A DNA stretch of 64,000 bases from positions 1,240,001-1,304,000 of the forward strand of contig NZ_CP010817.1 of NCBI RefSeq assembly GCF_000833025.1, given 5' to 3'. The notes beneath the pieces are model-generated. The model made no database searches, was not told where the DNA came from, and was given only the letters and a program-made list of their open reading frames with translations. The stretch is from Myroides profundi (GTDB lineage Bacteria; Bacteroidota; Bacteroidia; Flavobacteriales; Flavobacteriaceae). Each line of letters opens with the position of its first letter. Position 1 is the stretch's first letter. A program made the translations under genes and the position numbers. Shown in pieces: positions 38,864-46,896 of the stretch.

Positions 38864-39601
38864 ATGGCTAATTTAACAATAAATACAACACAAAATATCA
38901 AAATAGAATTTAAAACTGCATCTCTTGGTGAAAGAATGTTAGCTTCTATTTTAGATCTTATTTTTAAGGGATTGTATTTGATTTTGATTTTTTATATTGT
39001 AAGTCAACTAAGAATAGTTAATGCTTTTATAGATGAATGGTCTAGAATCGCGGTTATGATCCTCATCGCTTCGCCTGCTTTGTTTTATACTTTATTTTTT
39101 GAGACGATTATGCAAGGAGCTACTCCTGGTAAGAAGATCATGAGGATTAAGGTGATTAAGATAGATGGGTATGAAGCTTCTGTGATAGACTATGCTAGCC
39201 GTTGGGTAATGAGACTAGTTGATTTTTGGATAGGTTCAGCAGCAGTTGGTTTGATTACTATTGTATGTACAGATAAGAGTCAGCGATTAGGTGATATTTT
39301 AGCAGGTACAGCAGTTATTTCTACCAAAGAAAGATTACTTTTGTCATCCACTATTTTTCAGGAAGTAGAGGAGAAGTACACCCCATTATTTGCGCAGGTG
39401 TTAAGTTTGACAGATAAAGATGTTTATATTATAAAAGAAGCTTTAACTACTTTTAAAGCCAATAGAGATCACGAGCTATTAGAGAAGCTAGTACTAAAAC
39501 TTAAGAGCGTACTAGGTATAGGCGAGATCAAGACACTCTCAGATCAGGAGTTTATAGAAACCGTATTAAAAGACTACAATTATTTAACAGCTAAGGTTTA
39601 G
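38864..39601 (+). CDS. RDD-family membrane protein
   Basis: A 245-aa protein whose N-terminal ~150 residues form an RDD domain: the Arg of SLGERMLASILDLIF and the later DYASRWVMRLVDFWIG give the R-D-D signature, with helices near 20-45 and 58-80. Residues 95-105 carry GATPGKKIMRIKV, typical of the family. The last ~90 residues are cytoplasmic and helical. RDD genes commonly flank SpoIIM/MoxR clusters; a transport role is suspected for some relatives. It is divergent from SpoIIM and 22 bp ahead of the TRIC-type gene. Confidence 0.87.
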   Translation: MANLTINTTQNIKIEFKTASLGERMLASILDLIFKGLYLILIFYIVSQLRIVNAFIDEWSRIAVMILIASPALFYTLFFETIMQGATPGKKIMRIKVIKIDGYEASVIDYASRWVMRLVDFWIGSAAVGLITIVCTDKSQRLGDILAGTAVISTKERLLLSSTIFQEVEEKYTPLFAQVLSLTDKDVYIIKEALTTFKANRDHELLEKLVLKLKSVLGIGEIKTLSDQEFIETVLKDYNYLTAKV

Positions 39602-39623
39602 CGCATTATTTTTATACTATTTA

Positions 39624-40232
39624 ATGTTTAATTTTTTCGATATTTTAGATTTGCTCGGAACATTAGCTTTTGCAATTTCGGGAGCATTAGCAGGGCGCGA
39701 AAGAAGGTTAGACCTGTTTGGGATGACTATTTTAGCATTCGCGACAGCTATTGGAGGAGGGACTATCAGAGATATGATGATCGGATGGACACCTGTGATG
39801 TGGCTTACTAATCTTAGTTATTTTTATGTCACTCTATTAGGGGTAGCTATGGCTATCGTGTTCTATAAGAAGTTTAACTTCTTGCGTTATTCTCTTTTCC
39901 TATTTGATACCATAGGTATAGCTGTGTTTACATTAATCGGTATAGAGAAAGGGATGACAGTGGGTTTACACCCGATTATCTGTGTTACCTTAGGTACGAT
40001 TACTGCTTGTTTTGGAGGGGTTATTCGCGATATTTTAGCGAATAAGATTCCACTTATTTTTAAACAGGAGATATATGCCACAGCATGTATCCTTGGAGGT
40101 TTAGTTTATTATTTACTAAATTATTTTGAGCTGAGTAAGGACATATTATACGTAGGTACAGCAGGTATTATTATTCTGATTAGAGTATTAGCTGTGAAGT
40201 ATAAGTGGAGTTTACCATTTGCGAATGTGTAA
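39624..40232 (+). CDS. Trimeric intracellular cation channel-like protein (YadS/YicG, UPF0126)
   Basis: A 202-aa inner membrane protein with two repeats of three helices plus a final helix. Both family glycine motifs are present: FAISGALAGRERRLDLFG with FATAIGGGTIRDM in the first repeat, and GTITACFGGVIRDILAN in the second. Prokaryotic TRIC homologues form trimeric cation channels; earlier annotations call them UPF0126. It is probably co-transcribed with the RDD gene (22 bp gap). A terminator follows. Confidence 0.92.
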   Translation: MFNFFDILDLLGTLAFAISGALAGRERRLDLFGMTILAFATAIGGGTIRDMMIGWTPVMWLTNLSYFYVTLLGVAMAIVFYKKFNFLRYSLFLFDTIGIAVFTLIGIEKGMTVGLHPIICVTLGTITACFGGVIRDILANKIPLIFKQEIYATACILGGLVYYLLNYFELSKDILYVGTAGIIILIRVLAVKYKWSLPFANV

Positions 40233-40270
40233 GCTTCCTTTCTTAGAATAAATAAGTAAAGAAAGAATAT

Positions 40271-40313
40271 AAAGTGCATAGCACATATCATGATGTAGTA
40301 TACACTTTTTTTT
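40271..40313 (+). terminator. Terminator after the TRIC-type gene
   Basis: Arms AAAGTGCATA and TATACACTTT (one mismatch) around an 18-nt loop, followed by a long T-run, 38 bp past the stop codon. Confidence 0.6.
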
Positions 40314-40506
40314 ATTGAGTATATTAGCGATGAGTCAACAAGGATAAATGTGCTATACTAGAAGGCTTCATATTAGTAATAGTGTATTGTAGAACAATCT
40401 GTTAATCACGATATAGTCAATAGTGAATCAGTATAATTTAGTTAAGTTCTGTAGTTTACAGTTTGTCTTACTCTGAGAGCATACTTGTTCTTATCTCATT
40501 TGATTT

Positions 40507-40582
40507 GAGTCCGTAGTGAGTCCGTTATGAGTCCGTAGTGAGTCCGTTAAATCAACTAAAAGAACGGACACAATATAGACTT
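40507..40582 (+). repeat. Dispersed 76-bp GTCCGT repeat, copy B
   Basis: Four GTCCGT hexamers at exact 11-bp steps (GTCCGTAGTGA, GTCCGTTATGA, GTCCGTAGTGA, GTCCGTTAAAT) are followed by an inverted ACGGAC; 7-bp arms GTCCGTT/AACGGAC enclose 14 nt. It is in the opposite orientation to copy A and aligns with it over the whole 76 bp without gaps. The flanking genes are unrelated to those at copy A. Confidence 0.85.
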
Positions 40583-40707
40583 ATAGCACTATCATATAGT
40601 TTTTATACAAAACGAGACTAGTACATCATACGTACTTCAGTGCAATAGTGGGCTAATCAGAATCTTTGGCTGATATGTGTTAGAAACTAAGTATGGTTAA
40701 CCTGATA

Positions 40708-42396
40708 CTAAGATAAGATATTAGAACTATTATGATTAGAAAATAGTTTACTAATTAGGTTAGCGATAGGTACTAATATAAGGATAGCGGCTAGCCCAAT
40801 AGTATTATACCATAGATAATGAATAGGAGTAGTGATGTATAGGATAATAATAGTGATTTGAGTTAATAAGATGCTGTAAAATAAAGCTTTATTATTGTTT
40901 TTAAAGTACATAGTCACTAGTAAAATACCAAGTAAAGTTCCCGAGAATAGAGAAGAATATGCCCATAGTATTTGGATTAGATTTAAAAATACTGGAATAT
41001 TATATACTATAATTAGAGCGATGATGATGATAATAAGCGTAATGATATCGTGATATTTTTTATTGTCTGGATGAGGCAGAGCACTTGAATTGGTTTGAGA
41101 TAACAGTTTCTTAGTTTTTTTTGATAGCCAGTTTATTTCGTGGAATCCTATCGAAAGTAAACAGATAAAAAATAAAGCCATGATAACACCTGTAATCCCT
41201 GTGGGTACATGAAAGTTAATAAAGTGAAGGAGTATAAAATCAGAATCATTCACTTCTACATTGTGATTCGCTTTTTTAATTAATTTCTTTGCTTCTAGTT
41301 GAAGCTTATTAGCATTTTCTGTTAAGCTTAGTATTTGATCTTTTAGTATTTGATTACTGTAGTTCTGATAGATTTGTCCACTGTATAAGAAGCTAGCTTC
41401 TTTCTTTAGGTTTAATATTTTTTGATACTCTTGTTTGATTTGATCATATTGATCTGCATATTCAGATTGATATACTGTATGTACATTATGAGGGTTATAG
41501 TGTAATGGGGCATCGTTAAACTGATAGAATGTAAATAATATACATCCTGTCAATAGAACGAAAAAGTGAAAAGGAACATTGAGTAATCCATTGATTATAA
41601 GTCCATCCTTCGTTTTATCAGAATATTTACTCTGTCTATATATCTGTAAAATCTTTGTATCTATAGATAATAGGGCAACGAATAGTATAGTACCATTTAC
41701 TAAACATTTAAGCAAGTCAAACTTATCTTTTAGAGCAAGATCACTATCGATCACAGTAAGTTTATCAAAAGAGGCGGTGAAGCTTAATGTATCTTCTAGA
41801 TACATCCCTTCTGGTAGTTTATATAATATGGTCAGAAAGATGATAGTCGTTATTATAATGGCGTATAATAACTGGTTTCGTCTTGGGAATAAATTGGTTT
41901 TGTTTTTAAAAAGAATATTCAGAACGATAAAAAGAGCACCTATGATTAAGAGTAAGATTTTGAAATCTATTTTTAATAAGATAGAGAGTATCATAGCTGT
42001 AGCATAGAATGTAATCGTAAGAATAAGCAATCTTAGAATTAGATAAATAATGCTGGTTAAGTAATAGACTCTTTTATTAGACTTCGTCTTGATGTACTCA
42101 AATGCGCTTTTGGTATTGTGTTTTTTGTATTTGGGTATAATTAAGAATATAACGATAAATACTGCTAGGGGAATACCTAGATACAGTTGTAAGAATGTCA
42201 TTCCTTGTGAATAAGCTTGTCCTGGAAGAGAGATAAAAGTGTATATAAAAGATTGTACCGCAATGATCTTGAAACCATAGTGTAGTGTTGACTTTTCGTA
42301 AATAGAGTTATTATCAGCTTTATTAAGTCTAAAGTGCTTAATGGTGATAACAATAAATAAAATTAGTATAAAAATACTCCAATCAATTGCATTCAT
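40708..42396 (-). CDS. Sodium:solute symporter-like membrane protein
   Basis: A 562-aa integral membrane protein with about a dozen hydrophobic helices. An SSS-type N-terminal half is suggested by QSFIYTFISLPGQAYSQGMT and the loop KYKKHNTKSAFEYIKTKSNK with the next helix YYLTSIIYLILRLLILTITF. The substrate is unknown. Unusually, residues about 300-385 form a long charged, coiled-coil-like insertion (QYDQIKQEYQKILNLKKEAS ... NANKLQLEAKKLIKKA) between helices. It stands alone, convergent with the TRIC-type gene. SSS membership is probable, not certain. Confidence 0.72.
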   Translation of the reverse strand: MNAIDWSIFILILFIVITIKHFRLNKADNNSIYEKSTLHYGFKIIAVQSFIYTFISLPGQAYSQGMTFLQLYLGIPLAVFIVIFLIIPKYKKHNTKSAFEYIKTKSNKRVYYLTSIIYLILRLLILTITFYATAMILSILLKIDFKILLLIIGALFIVLNILFKNKTNLFPRRNQLLYAIIITTIIFLTILYKLPEGMYLEDTLSFTASFDKLTVIDSDLALKDKFDLLKCLVNGTILFVALLSIDTKILQIYRQSKYSDKTKDGLIINGLLNVPFHFFVLLTGCILFTFYQFNDAPLHYNPHNVHTVYQSEYADQYDQIKQEYQKILNLKKEASFLYSGQIYQNYSNQILKDQILSLTENANKLQLEAKKLIKKANHNVEVNDSDFILLHFINFHVPTGITGVIMALFFICLLSIGFHEINWLSKKTKKLLSQTNSSALPHPDNKKYHDIITLIIIIIALIIVYNIPVFLNLIQILWAYSSLFSGTLLGILLVTMYFKNNNKALFYSILLTQITIIILYITTPIHYLWYNTIGLAAILILVPIANLISKLFSNHNSSNILS

Positions 42397-42547
42397 TTCA
42401 ACGAAATTAAGGAGGTATAAACTGCAAATGATCTTGTGGTACTGTTCTTTATATAGCTAGAATAGAATCTATGATCTTCTATAAAGCGTACAGTATAGAT
42501 AAGTATTCGTGTTTTGAAGTAGTTTTATTGATTAGTTGTGACTTTAT

Positions 42548-42590
42548 AAAAAAAAGACTAGTAAAACCTAAAAATAGGTTAACTAGCCTT
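42548..42590 (-). terminator. Terminator of the DUF2520-kdsC-maf-mscS operon
   Basis: On the minus strand an imperfect hairpin built from GGCTAGTTAACCT and its partner AGGTTTTACTAGTC is followed by a nine-base T-run, about 60 bp past the mscS stop codon. Confidence 0.75.
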
Positions 42591-42649
42591 TCTTCTACTA
42601 CCATTTGACTATTTAAACCGAAATGGTAAATACAAAATTTGTGCCACTA

Positions 42650-43174
42650 TTATATGGTAGGGTTATCTATATCCTCTTTTTTATTGACTATAACGATTCC
42701 CTTTTGTAATAATAAACTGTTTGGATAAGAGATTTTCTCATTCTCTGTAGTGAGTAATATCGTACAGAATGCTTTGATATCAATGATCTTAGCTTCTATA
42801 GGAAAATCTTTATCTTGTAATCTGATGGTATCTCCTATTCTAAATGGAAATGAGAAGAATAATAAGATTCCGGCAGTGATATTACTTAATAAAGACCACT
42901 GAGCGAACATTGCTACACCTATTACTGTAAATACAGATGTAAGTGTAACCATAAAATTCTCTGGTTTAACTCCCCAAATAGTTAGTATGAGAATTAGAAA
43001 AATAACAGATAGGAGAGTATTGAATAATCTGATGATCAGTAGTACTCGGCTATCTTTACGCTGTTCTTTAGTAGAGAAAGATCGGATGATATATCCTACT
43101 AATTTTCTACATGGAATGTATAGAGCTAAGGTAATTACAGTCGCTATAATCTCTGTGTAATATTCTTTTAGCAT
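42650..43174 (-). CDS. Small MscS-family mechanosensitive channel
   Basis: A 174-aa membrane protein much shorter than E. coli MscS (286 aa). It has two or three helices (IIATVITLALYIPCRKLVGY; FNTLLSVIFLILILTIWGV; the pore-lining TVIGVAMFAQWSLLSNITAG) and the beta domain with FRIGDTIRL, EAKIIDIKAFCTILLTTEN and the final SYPNSLLLQK. The usual C-terminal alpha/beta cage is missing. It should release pressure on osmotic downshock. It lies 2 bp behind maf. Confidence 0.88.
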   Translation of the reverse strand: MLKEYYTEIIATVITLALYIPCRKLVGYIIRSFSTKEQRKDSRVLLIIRLFNTLLSVIFLILILTIWGVKPENFMVTLTSVFTVIGVAMFAQWSLLSNITAGILLFFSFPFRIGDTIRLQDKDFPIEAKIIDIKAFCTILLTTENEKISYPNSLLLQKGIVIVNKKEDIDNPTI

Positions 43175-43176
43175 AT

Positions 43177-43764
43177 TTATTTCTTAATGAATTTCAGTAA
43201 TTCTTCAACAAGCTCTTTAGTAGGTAAGCCTACTATATTAGTATATGAGCCATCTATTCTATCTATTCCAACTAATCCTATCCATTCTTGTATGCCGTAA
43301 GCACCCGCCTTGTCATAAGGTTTGTACTGGTCTATATAGAAATAGAGGGCTTCATCAGATAGGTCAGAGAAACTCACTTTAGTAATACAGTGAAACACAC
43401 TTACTCTATCCTTGCTCTTTAAGCATACAGAACTAATCACTTCATGCTCATGACCACATAAGCTCTTCAGCATCGTATAGGCTTCGTCTCTGTTCTCAGG
43501 TTTGCCTAGTGAGGTATGATTATTCCACACTGTAGTATCACTGGTGATGATGATTTCGTTATCATGCTGTAGTTCTATAGCATCAGCCTTAGCTTTAGCG
43601 ATATAGTCGGTGATTTGTTCTCTTACTAGTTCTTCAGGATAAGACTCGTCTATATCTGAAGCTCGAACTGTAAAAGAGAATCCCAAGTCAGTTAAATATT
43701 GTTTACGTCTAGGAGAGTTAGATCCTAGTACGATATTATAATCCTTTAATAGCTTATTAAGCAT
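43177..43764 (-). CDS. maf: Maf-like nucleotide pyrophosphatase
   Basis: A 195-aa house-cleaning enzyme that hydrolyses non-canonical nucleoside triphosphates (dTTP/UTP or m7GTP type). Seen: the phosphate-binding LGSNSPRRKQYL (13-24), ITSDTTVWNN with the catalytic Asp, LGKPENRDEAYTML, and the C-terminal GAYGIQEW followed by IDGSYTNIVGLP. The length is normal. It belongs to the operon DUF2520 - kdsC - maf - mscS, 8 bp after kdsC. Confidence 0.93.
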   Translation of the reverse strand: MLNKLLKDYNIVLGSNSPRRKQYLTDLGFSFTVRASDIDESYPEELVREQITDYIAKAKADAIELQHDNEIIITSDTTVWNNHTSLGKPENRDEAYTMLKSLCGHEHEVISSVCLKSKDRVSVFHCITKVSFSDLSDEALYFYIDQYKPYDKAGAYGIQEWIGLVGIDRIDGSYTNIVGLPTKELVEELLKFIKK

Positions 43765-43772
43765 AATGTTTA

Positions 43773-44300
43773 TTAGTCAAATTTAGCGTTAAAGTGTTGA
43801 AACCACTTCTGTTGTGTTTTCATTACTTGTTCGATCACATCTCTGACAGCCCCTCTACCACCGTTAAGGTGAGAGATATATTTAGAGATTCTTTTTATTT
43901 CTGGTGCAGCATCCTGAGGAGCAGTAGGTAGCGCTACCTCTTGCATGATATGATAGTCAGGTATATCATCTCCCATGTATAATACAGTATCAGGATTGAT
44001 ATTATTAGCAGCTATATATTCTTTAAATACTTTTACTTTATCAGGTACTCCTAAGTAGATGTCTTTCACACCAAGGTTAGCAAACCTTGTACGTACACCT
44101 TCATTACTACCTCCTGAGATGATACATACATTATATCCGTTTTCGATAGCAGCTTTCATTGCATACCCGTCTCTAATGTACATTTCTCTTAGTAAATTTC
44201 CTTCTTGCGTTACGTGTACAGTACCATCCGTTAATACACCATCTACATCAAATATGAATGTAGTGATGTCATTCATTATTTCTTTAAAATGTTTAGACAT
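43773..44300 (-). CDS. kdsC: KDO 8-phosphate phosphatase (KdsC-like HAD hydrolase)
   Basis: A 175-aa HAD phosphatase that removes phosphate from 3-deoxy-D-manno-octulosonate 8-phosphate in LPS core synthesis. HAD motif I is FIFDVDGVLTDG with catalytic Asp18 and Asp20; motif II CIISGGSN, a conserved Lys in DKVKVFKEYI, and motif IV YMGDDIPDY follow. There is no cap domain, as expected for tetrameric KdsC. Its start overlaps the DUF2520 stop (TAATG), so translation is coupled. Confidence 0.9.
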   Translation of the reverse strand: MSKHFKEIMNDITTFIFDVDGVLTDGTVHVTQEGNLLREMYIRDGYAMKAAIENGYNVCIISGGSNEGVRTRFANLGVKDIYLGVPDKVKVFKEYIAANNINPDTVLYMGDDIPDYHIMQEVALPTAPQDAAPEIKRISKYISHLNGGRGAVRDVIEQVMKTQQKWFQHFNAKFD

Positions 44301-45067
44301 TAGTTATTTTGTATTGAATTAGTTATAAGTTGATATATTTCTTTTTTTATAGGGTCATTTAGCGCTTCTAGGTGACGGTCTATAGTTCCTTGATCATTAC
44401 GTGCAGCTGGTCCTGTCTGTGCTTCTCTAGGTGATAAGGTCTGTACCTTAGTCGCTGTCTCTAAGATAAGAGGCTTTAGGATGTCAAAAGGAACCATATT
44501 CTCTTTACAAATATCTTCTCCTAGTTTAAAAAGATGATTTGTAAAATTGTTTACAAATACTGCTGCTAGATGTATAGACTGTCTCTGATCAGTAGAGATC
44601 TTATATACTCTTTCAGAAAAAGATAAAGCTAACTTCTCTAAAAGTTCAAAATCTTGTTTGTTACTAGCTTCGATACAATAAGGAATAAGGCTGAAATCAA
44701 CCTCTTTATCTATCGAGAAGGTCTGTAGCATATAGAAGACTCCTTTTCTACTTGTGTTAGCAATAGAACTCATAGGCTTAGTCCCTGAGGTATGCACCAC
44801 AAAAGCGTCTTTTAAAGGGATAGCTGAAGAGACTTCTTCTATAGCATCATCACTGACTGCAATGATAAAAATATCTGCAGGTTTTAGCTCATTGATATCT
44901 GAAATAATTTGATTCTGAGAGACTAAGTTCTTAACTTTGTTAGGAGTTCGTGCATACACTTGTTGTAAACAAATATTGTCGTGTTCTAAAAAGTTTAGTA
45001 TCAAGTGATGAGCAACTTTGCCAGAACCTAAAATGGATATTGTAATCATAGCAGTGAAGTTTAGCAT
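44300..45067 (-). CDS. Rossmann-fold DUF2520 protein
   Basis: A 255-aa cytoplasmic protein with an N-terminal NAD(P)-binding fold (MITISILGSGKVAHHLILNF) and a helical DUF2520 C-terminal domain (AAVFVNNFTNHLFKLGEDIC; TGPAARNDQGTIDRHLEAL). It resembles short dehydrogenases related to ketopantoate and pyrroline-5-carboxylate reductases; the substrate is unknown. The Rossmann strand begins at MITIS, so the ATG at 45047-45049 may be the true start rather than the one at 45067. It is first in an operon with kdsC, maf and mscS, and divergent from the globin by 40 bp. Confidence 0.87.
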   Translation of the reverse strand: MLNFTAMITISILGSGKVAHHLILNFLEHDNICLQQVYARTPNKVKNLVSQNQIISDINELKPADIFIIAVSDDAIEEVSSAIPLKDAFVVHTSGTKPMSSIANTSRKGVFYMLQTFSIDKEVDFSLIPYCIEASNKQDFELLEKLALSFSERVYKISTDQRQSIHLAAVFVNNFTNHLFKLGEDICKENMVPFDILKPLILETATKVQTLSPREAQTGPAARNDQGTIDRHLEALNDPIKKEIYQLITNSIQNN

Positions 45068-45107
45068 TTATTTGTAAACAGATAGTGTGTAAAAATAATA
45101 ATTTGTA

Positions 45108-45497
45108 ATGAGAAAAGATATAGAAAACATAGAAGATATTAAGGTATTAGTAGATACCTTTTATGGAAGAGTACAGGAGAATGAGTTTATAGGGCCTATT
45201 TTTAATAGTAAACTAGATGGAAGATGGCCTGAGCACTTAGAGAAAATGTATGCTTTCTGGCAAACTATTCTTCTAGAAGAGTATACATATAGAGGCAAAC
45301 CTTTTCCTCCACACGCACAATTACCTGTAGAAGGCGAGCATTTTGAAGAATGGAAAAGGATCTTCAATGCTACTGTAGATGAGCTGTATGAAGGAAAGAT
45401 AGCTGATGAAGCGAAGTGGCGTGCAGAGCGTATGGCTGCGATGTTCTTAAGTAAGATAGAATACTTCAGAGAAGCAGGGATGAAGCCATTAGAATAA
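45108..45497 (+). CDS. Group III truncated hemoglobin
   Basis: A 129-aa heme protein of the 2-over-2 globin fold. Group III features: IKVLVDTFYGRVQENEFIGP at the A/B helices, PEHLEKMYAFWQTIL, the PPHAQLPVEGEHFEEW stretch carrying the proximal His (about residue 83) and WRAERMAAMF near the end. Such globins bind O2, NO or sulfide; a physiological role is not assigned here. It is a single gene with a strong terminator behind it. Confidence 0.92.
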   Translation: MRKDIENIEDIKVLVDTFYGRVQENEFIGPIFNSKLDGRWPEHLEKMYAFWQTILLEEYTYRGKPFPPHAQLPVEGEHFEEWKRIFNATVDELYEGKIADEAKWRAERMAAMFLSKIEYFREAGMKPLE

Positions 45498-45520
45498 GGA
45501 TAGATATAGTATCATAATAC

Positions 45521-45552
45521 AACGGGGTTGCTTTAAATAGTAACCCCGTTTT
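45521..45552 (+). terminator. Terminator after the truncated hemoglobin gene
   Basis: Perfect 9-bp arms AACGGGGTT and AACCCCGTT with a 12-nt loop and TTTT beyond, 23 bp past the stop codon. Confidence 0.85.
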
Positions 45553-45635
45553 GGTTGATATAAGATTGCTTTAATTTATAGCATTACTTTTTTTATTCTG
45601 TGTTAGATAATCTATAAACTTGTAGGATTAAATCA

Positions 45636-46262
45636 GTGCTTATGGATTTGTTTAGTGATTATAGTCAGGAGTTTACGAATATTCTTCCTTATGATGGAGA
45701 AGTAGATTACTATGGTATCGTATTTAATAAAGAGCAGTGTGACCACTATTACGATCAACTTTTGACTCATGTAGCTTGGCAATGTGATCAGGCTATTATC
45801 TTTGGGAAGAAAGTAACTACTAAGCGAAAGGTGGCTTGGTATGGCGATATTCCATTTAGTTATACGTATTCGAATATTACAAAGACAGCTTTGGTCTGGA
45901 CAGAAGAGTTATTAGCATTAAAAAAGATAGTAGAGGAGAAGACAGGTGAGACTTATAATTCATGTCTTCTAAATCTGTATCATACAGGAGAAGAAGGAAT
46001 GGCGTGGCATAGCGATGGAGAGAAGGATTTAAAAAAACATGGAGCTATAGCTTCTTTGAGCTTTGGAGCAGTCCGAAAGTTTGCTTTCAAGCACAAAGAG
46101 AATGGGGTTAAGATTGATATTATCTTAGACAATGGAAGTCTATTAGTTATGAAAGGGACTACACAAGAAAATTGGCTACATAGATTACCTCCTACAAAAG
46201 TGGTTCATACTCCACGTATTAATCTTACCTTTAGAACCATCGAAATAAAAGAATCAGTATAA
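45636..46262 (+). CDS. AlkB-like 2-oxoglutarate-dependent DNA/RNA dealkylase
   Basis: A 208-aa Fe(II)/2-oxoglutarate dioxygenase that removes alkyl lesions from nucleic acid bases. The iron triad is intact: His and Asp in MAWHSDGE and the distal His in NWLHRLPPT; the 2-oxoglutarate Arg is in RINLTFR. The preceding SCLLNLYHTGEEG fits the family. The start may be the second Met (MDLFSDYSQEF, 45642). Its stop overlaps the next start (TAATG), coupling it to a Crp-family gene. Confidence 0.92.
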   Translation: MLMDLFSDYSQEFTNILPYDGEVDYYGIVFNKEQCDHYYDQLLTHVAWQCDQAIIFGKKVTTKRKVAWYGDIPFSYTYSNITKTALVWTEELLALKKIVEEKTGETYNSCLLNLYHTGEEGMAWHSDGEKDLKKHGAIASLSFGAVRKFAFKHKENGVKIDIILDNGSLLVMKGTTQENWLHRLPPTKVVHTPRINLTFRTIEIKESV

Positions 46263-46831
46263 TGAGAAAGGAGTCATTTAGTACACTGTCTAATGTGATA
46301 AAACAAGATTTATGGAAGTCTCTATCTCTATTAGTGCAAGAACAAACGTTAGAAAATAAAGAAATGCTGATAAGTGAAGGAGAAGTGGCTGATAAGATAG
46401 TATGGATAAAAAAAGGTGTCTTACGTTCTTATTTTTTATTAGAAAGCGGAGAAGAGCGCACGTATTGTATCACCTTTGATGAAAGTATGATGACAGCGAT
46501 GACTTCCTTTATATCAGGGCAACCATCTAAAGAGAATATACAGTCTATAGGCCAAACAGAATTATATGTACTCTATAAAGCAGATGTAGATAAATTATGT
46601 GCTGATAGTATAGTGTGGACTAACTTCTTTAAACAGTTATTAGAAGAGCAGTTTATGGAATTAGAAGAAAAACTGTTTGATATTCAACGTCTGGAGGCTA
46701 AAGATAGATATCTGAAGTTACTTCAGCATCATCCTCACTATATACAGCAGATACCTGGTATATACTTAGCTTCATTTTTAAATATTACCCCAAGACACTT
46801 GAGTAGAATACGCAAGGAAGTACATTTATAG
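46262..46831 (+). CDS. Crp/Fnr-family transcriptional regulator
   Basis: A 189-aa regulator: an N-terminal cyclic-nucleotide-binding-like beta roll (NKEMLISEGEVADKIVWIKK, GVLRSYFLLESGEERTYCIT), a dimerisation helix, and a short C-terminal winged helix with IYLASFLNITPRHLSRIRKE. There is no Fnr cysteine cluster, and the cAMP-binding Arg/Ser pair is not evident, so the effector is unknown. It overlaps alkB by one base, which suggests it senses or answers the same stress; this is inference. Confidence 0.87.
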   Translation: MRKESFSTLSNVIKQDLWKSLSLLVQEQTLENKEMLISEGEVADKIVWIKKGVLRSYFLLESGEERTYCITFDESMMTAMTSFISGQPSKENIQSIGQTELYVLYKADVDKLCADSIVWTNFFKQLLEEQFMELEEKLFDIQRLEAKDRYLKLLQHHPHYIQQIPGIYLASFLNITPRHLSRIRKEVHL

Positions 46832-46896
46832 ACCTATGTCCTCTAGGATGTGGTAAAAAGACAAGACTTTTGTTCTTTACATTAATCATTTAAGAT

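Larger units (their letters stand above)
40233..40707. other. Gene-free convergent intergenic region with a dispersed repeat
   Basis: This 475-bp stretch lies between the 3' ends of the TRIC-type gene and the minus-strand symporter. It holds a terminator near 40271-40313 and copy B of the 76-bp GTCCGT repeat at 40507-40582. I see no credible reading frame in the rest. Confidence 0.6.

Noticed and set aside
41579-42007. A 142-codon open frame opposite the symporter gene
   Set aside because: It is a reverse-strand shadow of a long, hydrophobic, AT-rich coding region, with no promoter or homology.
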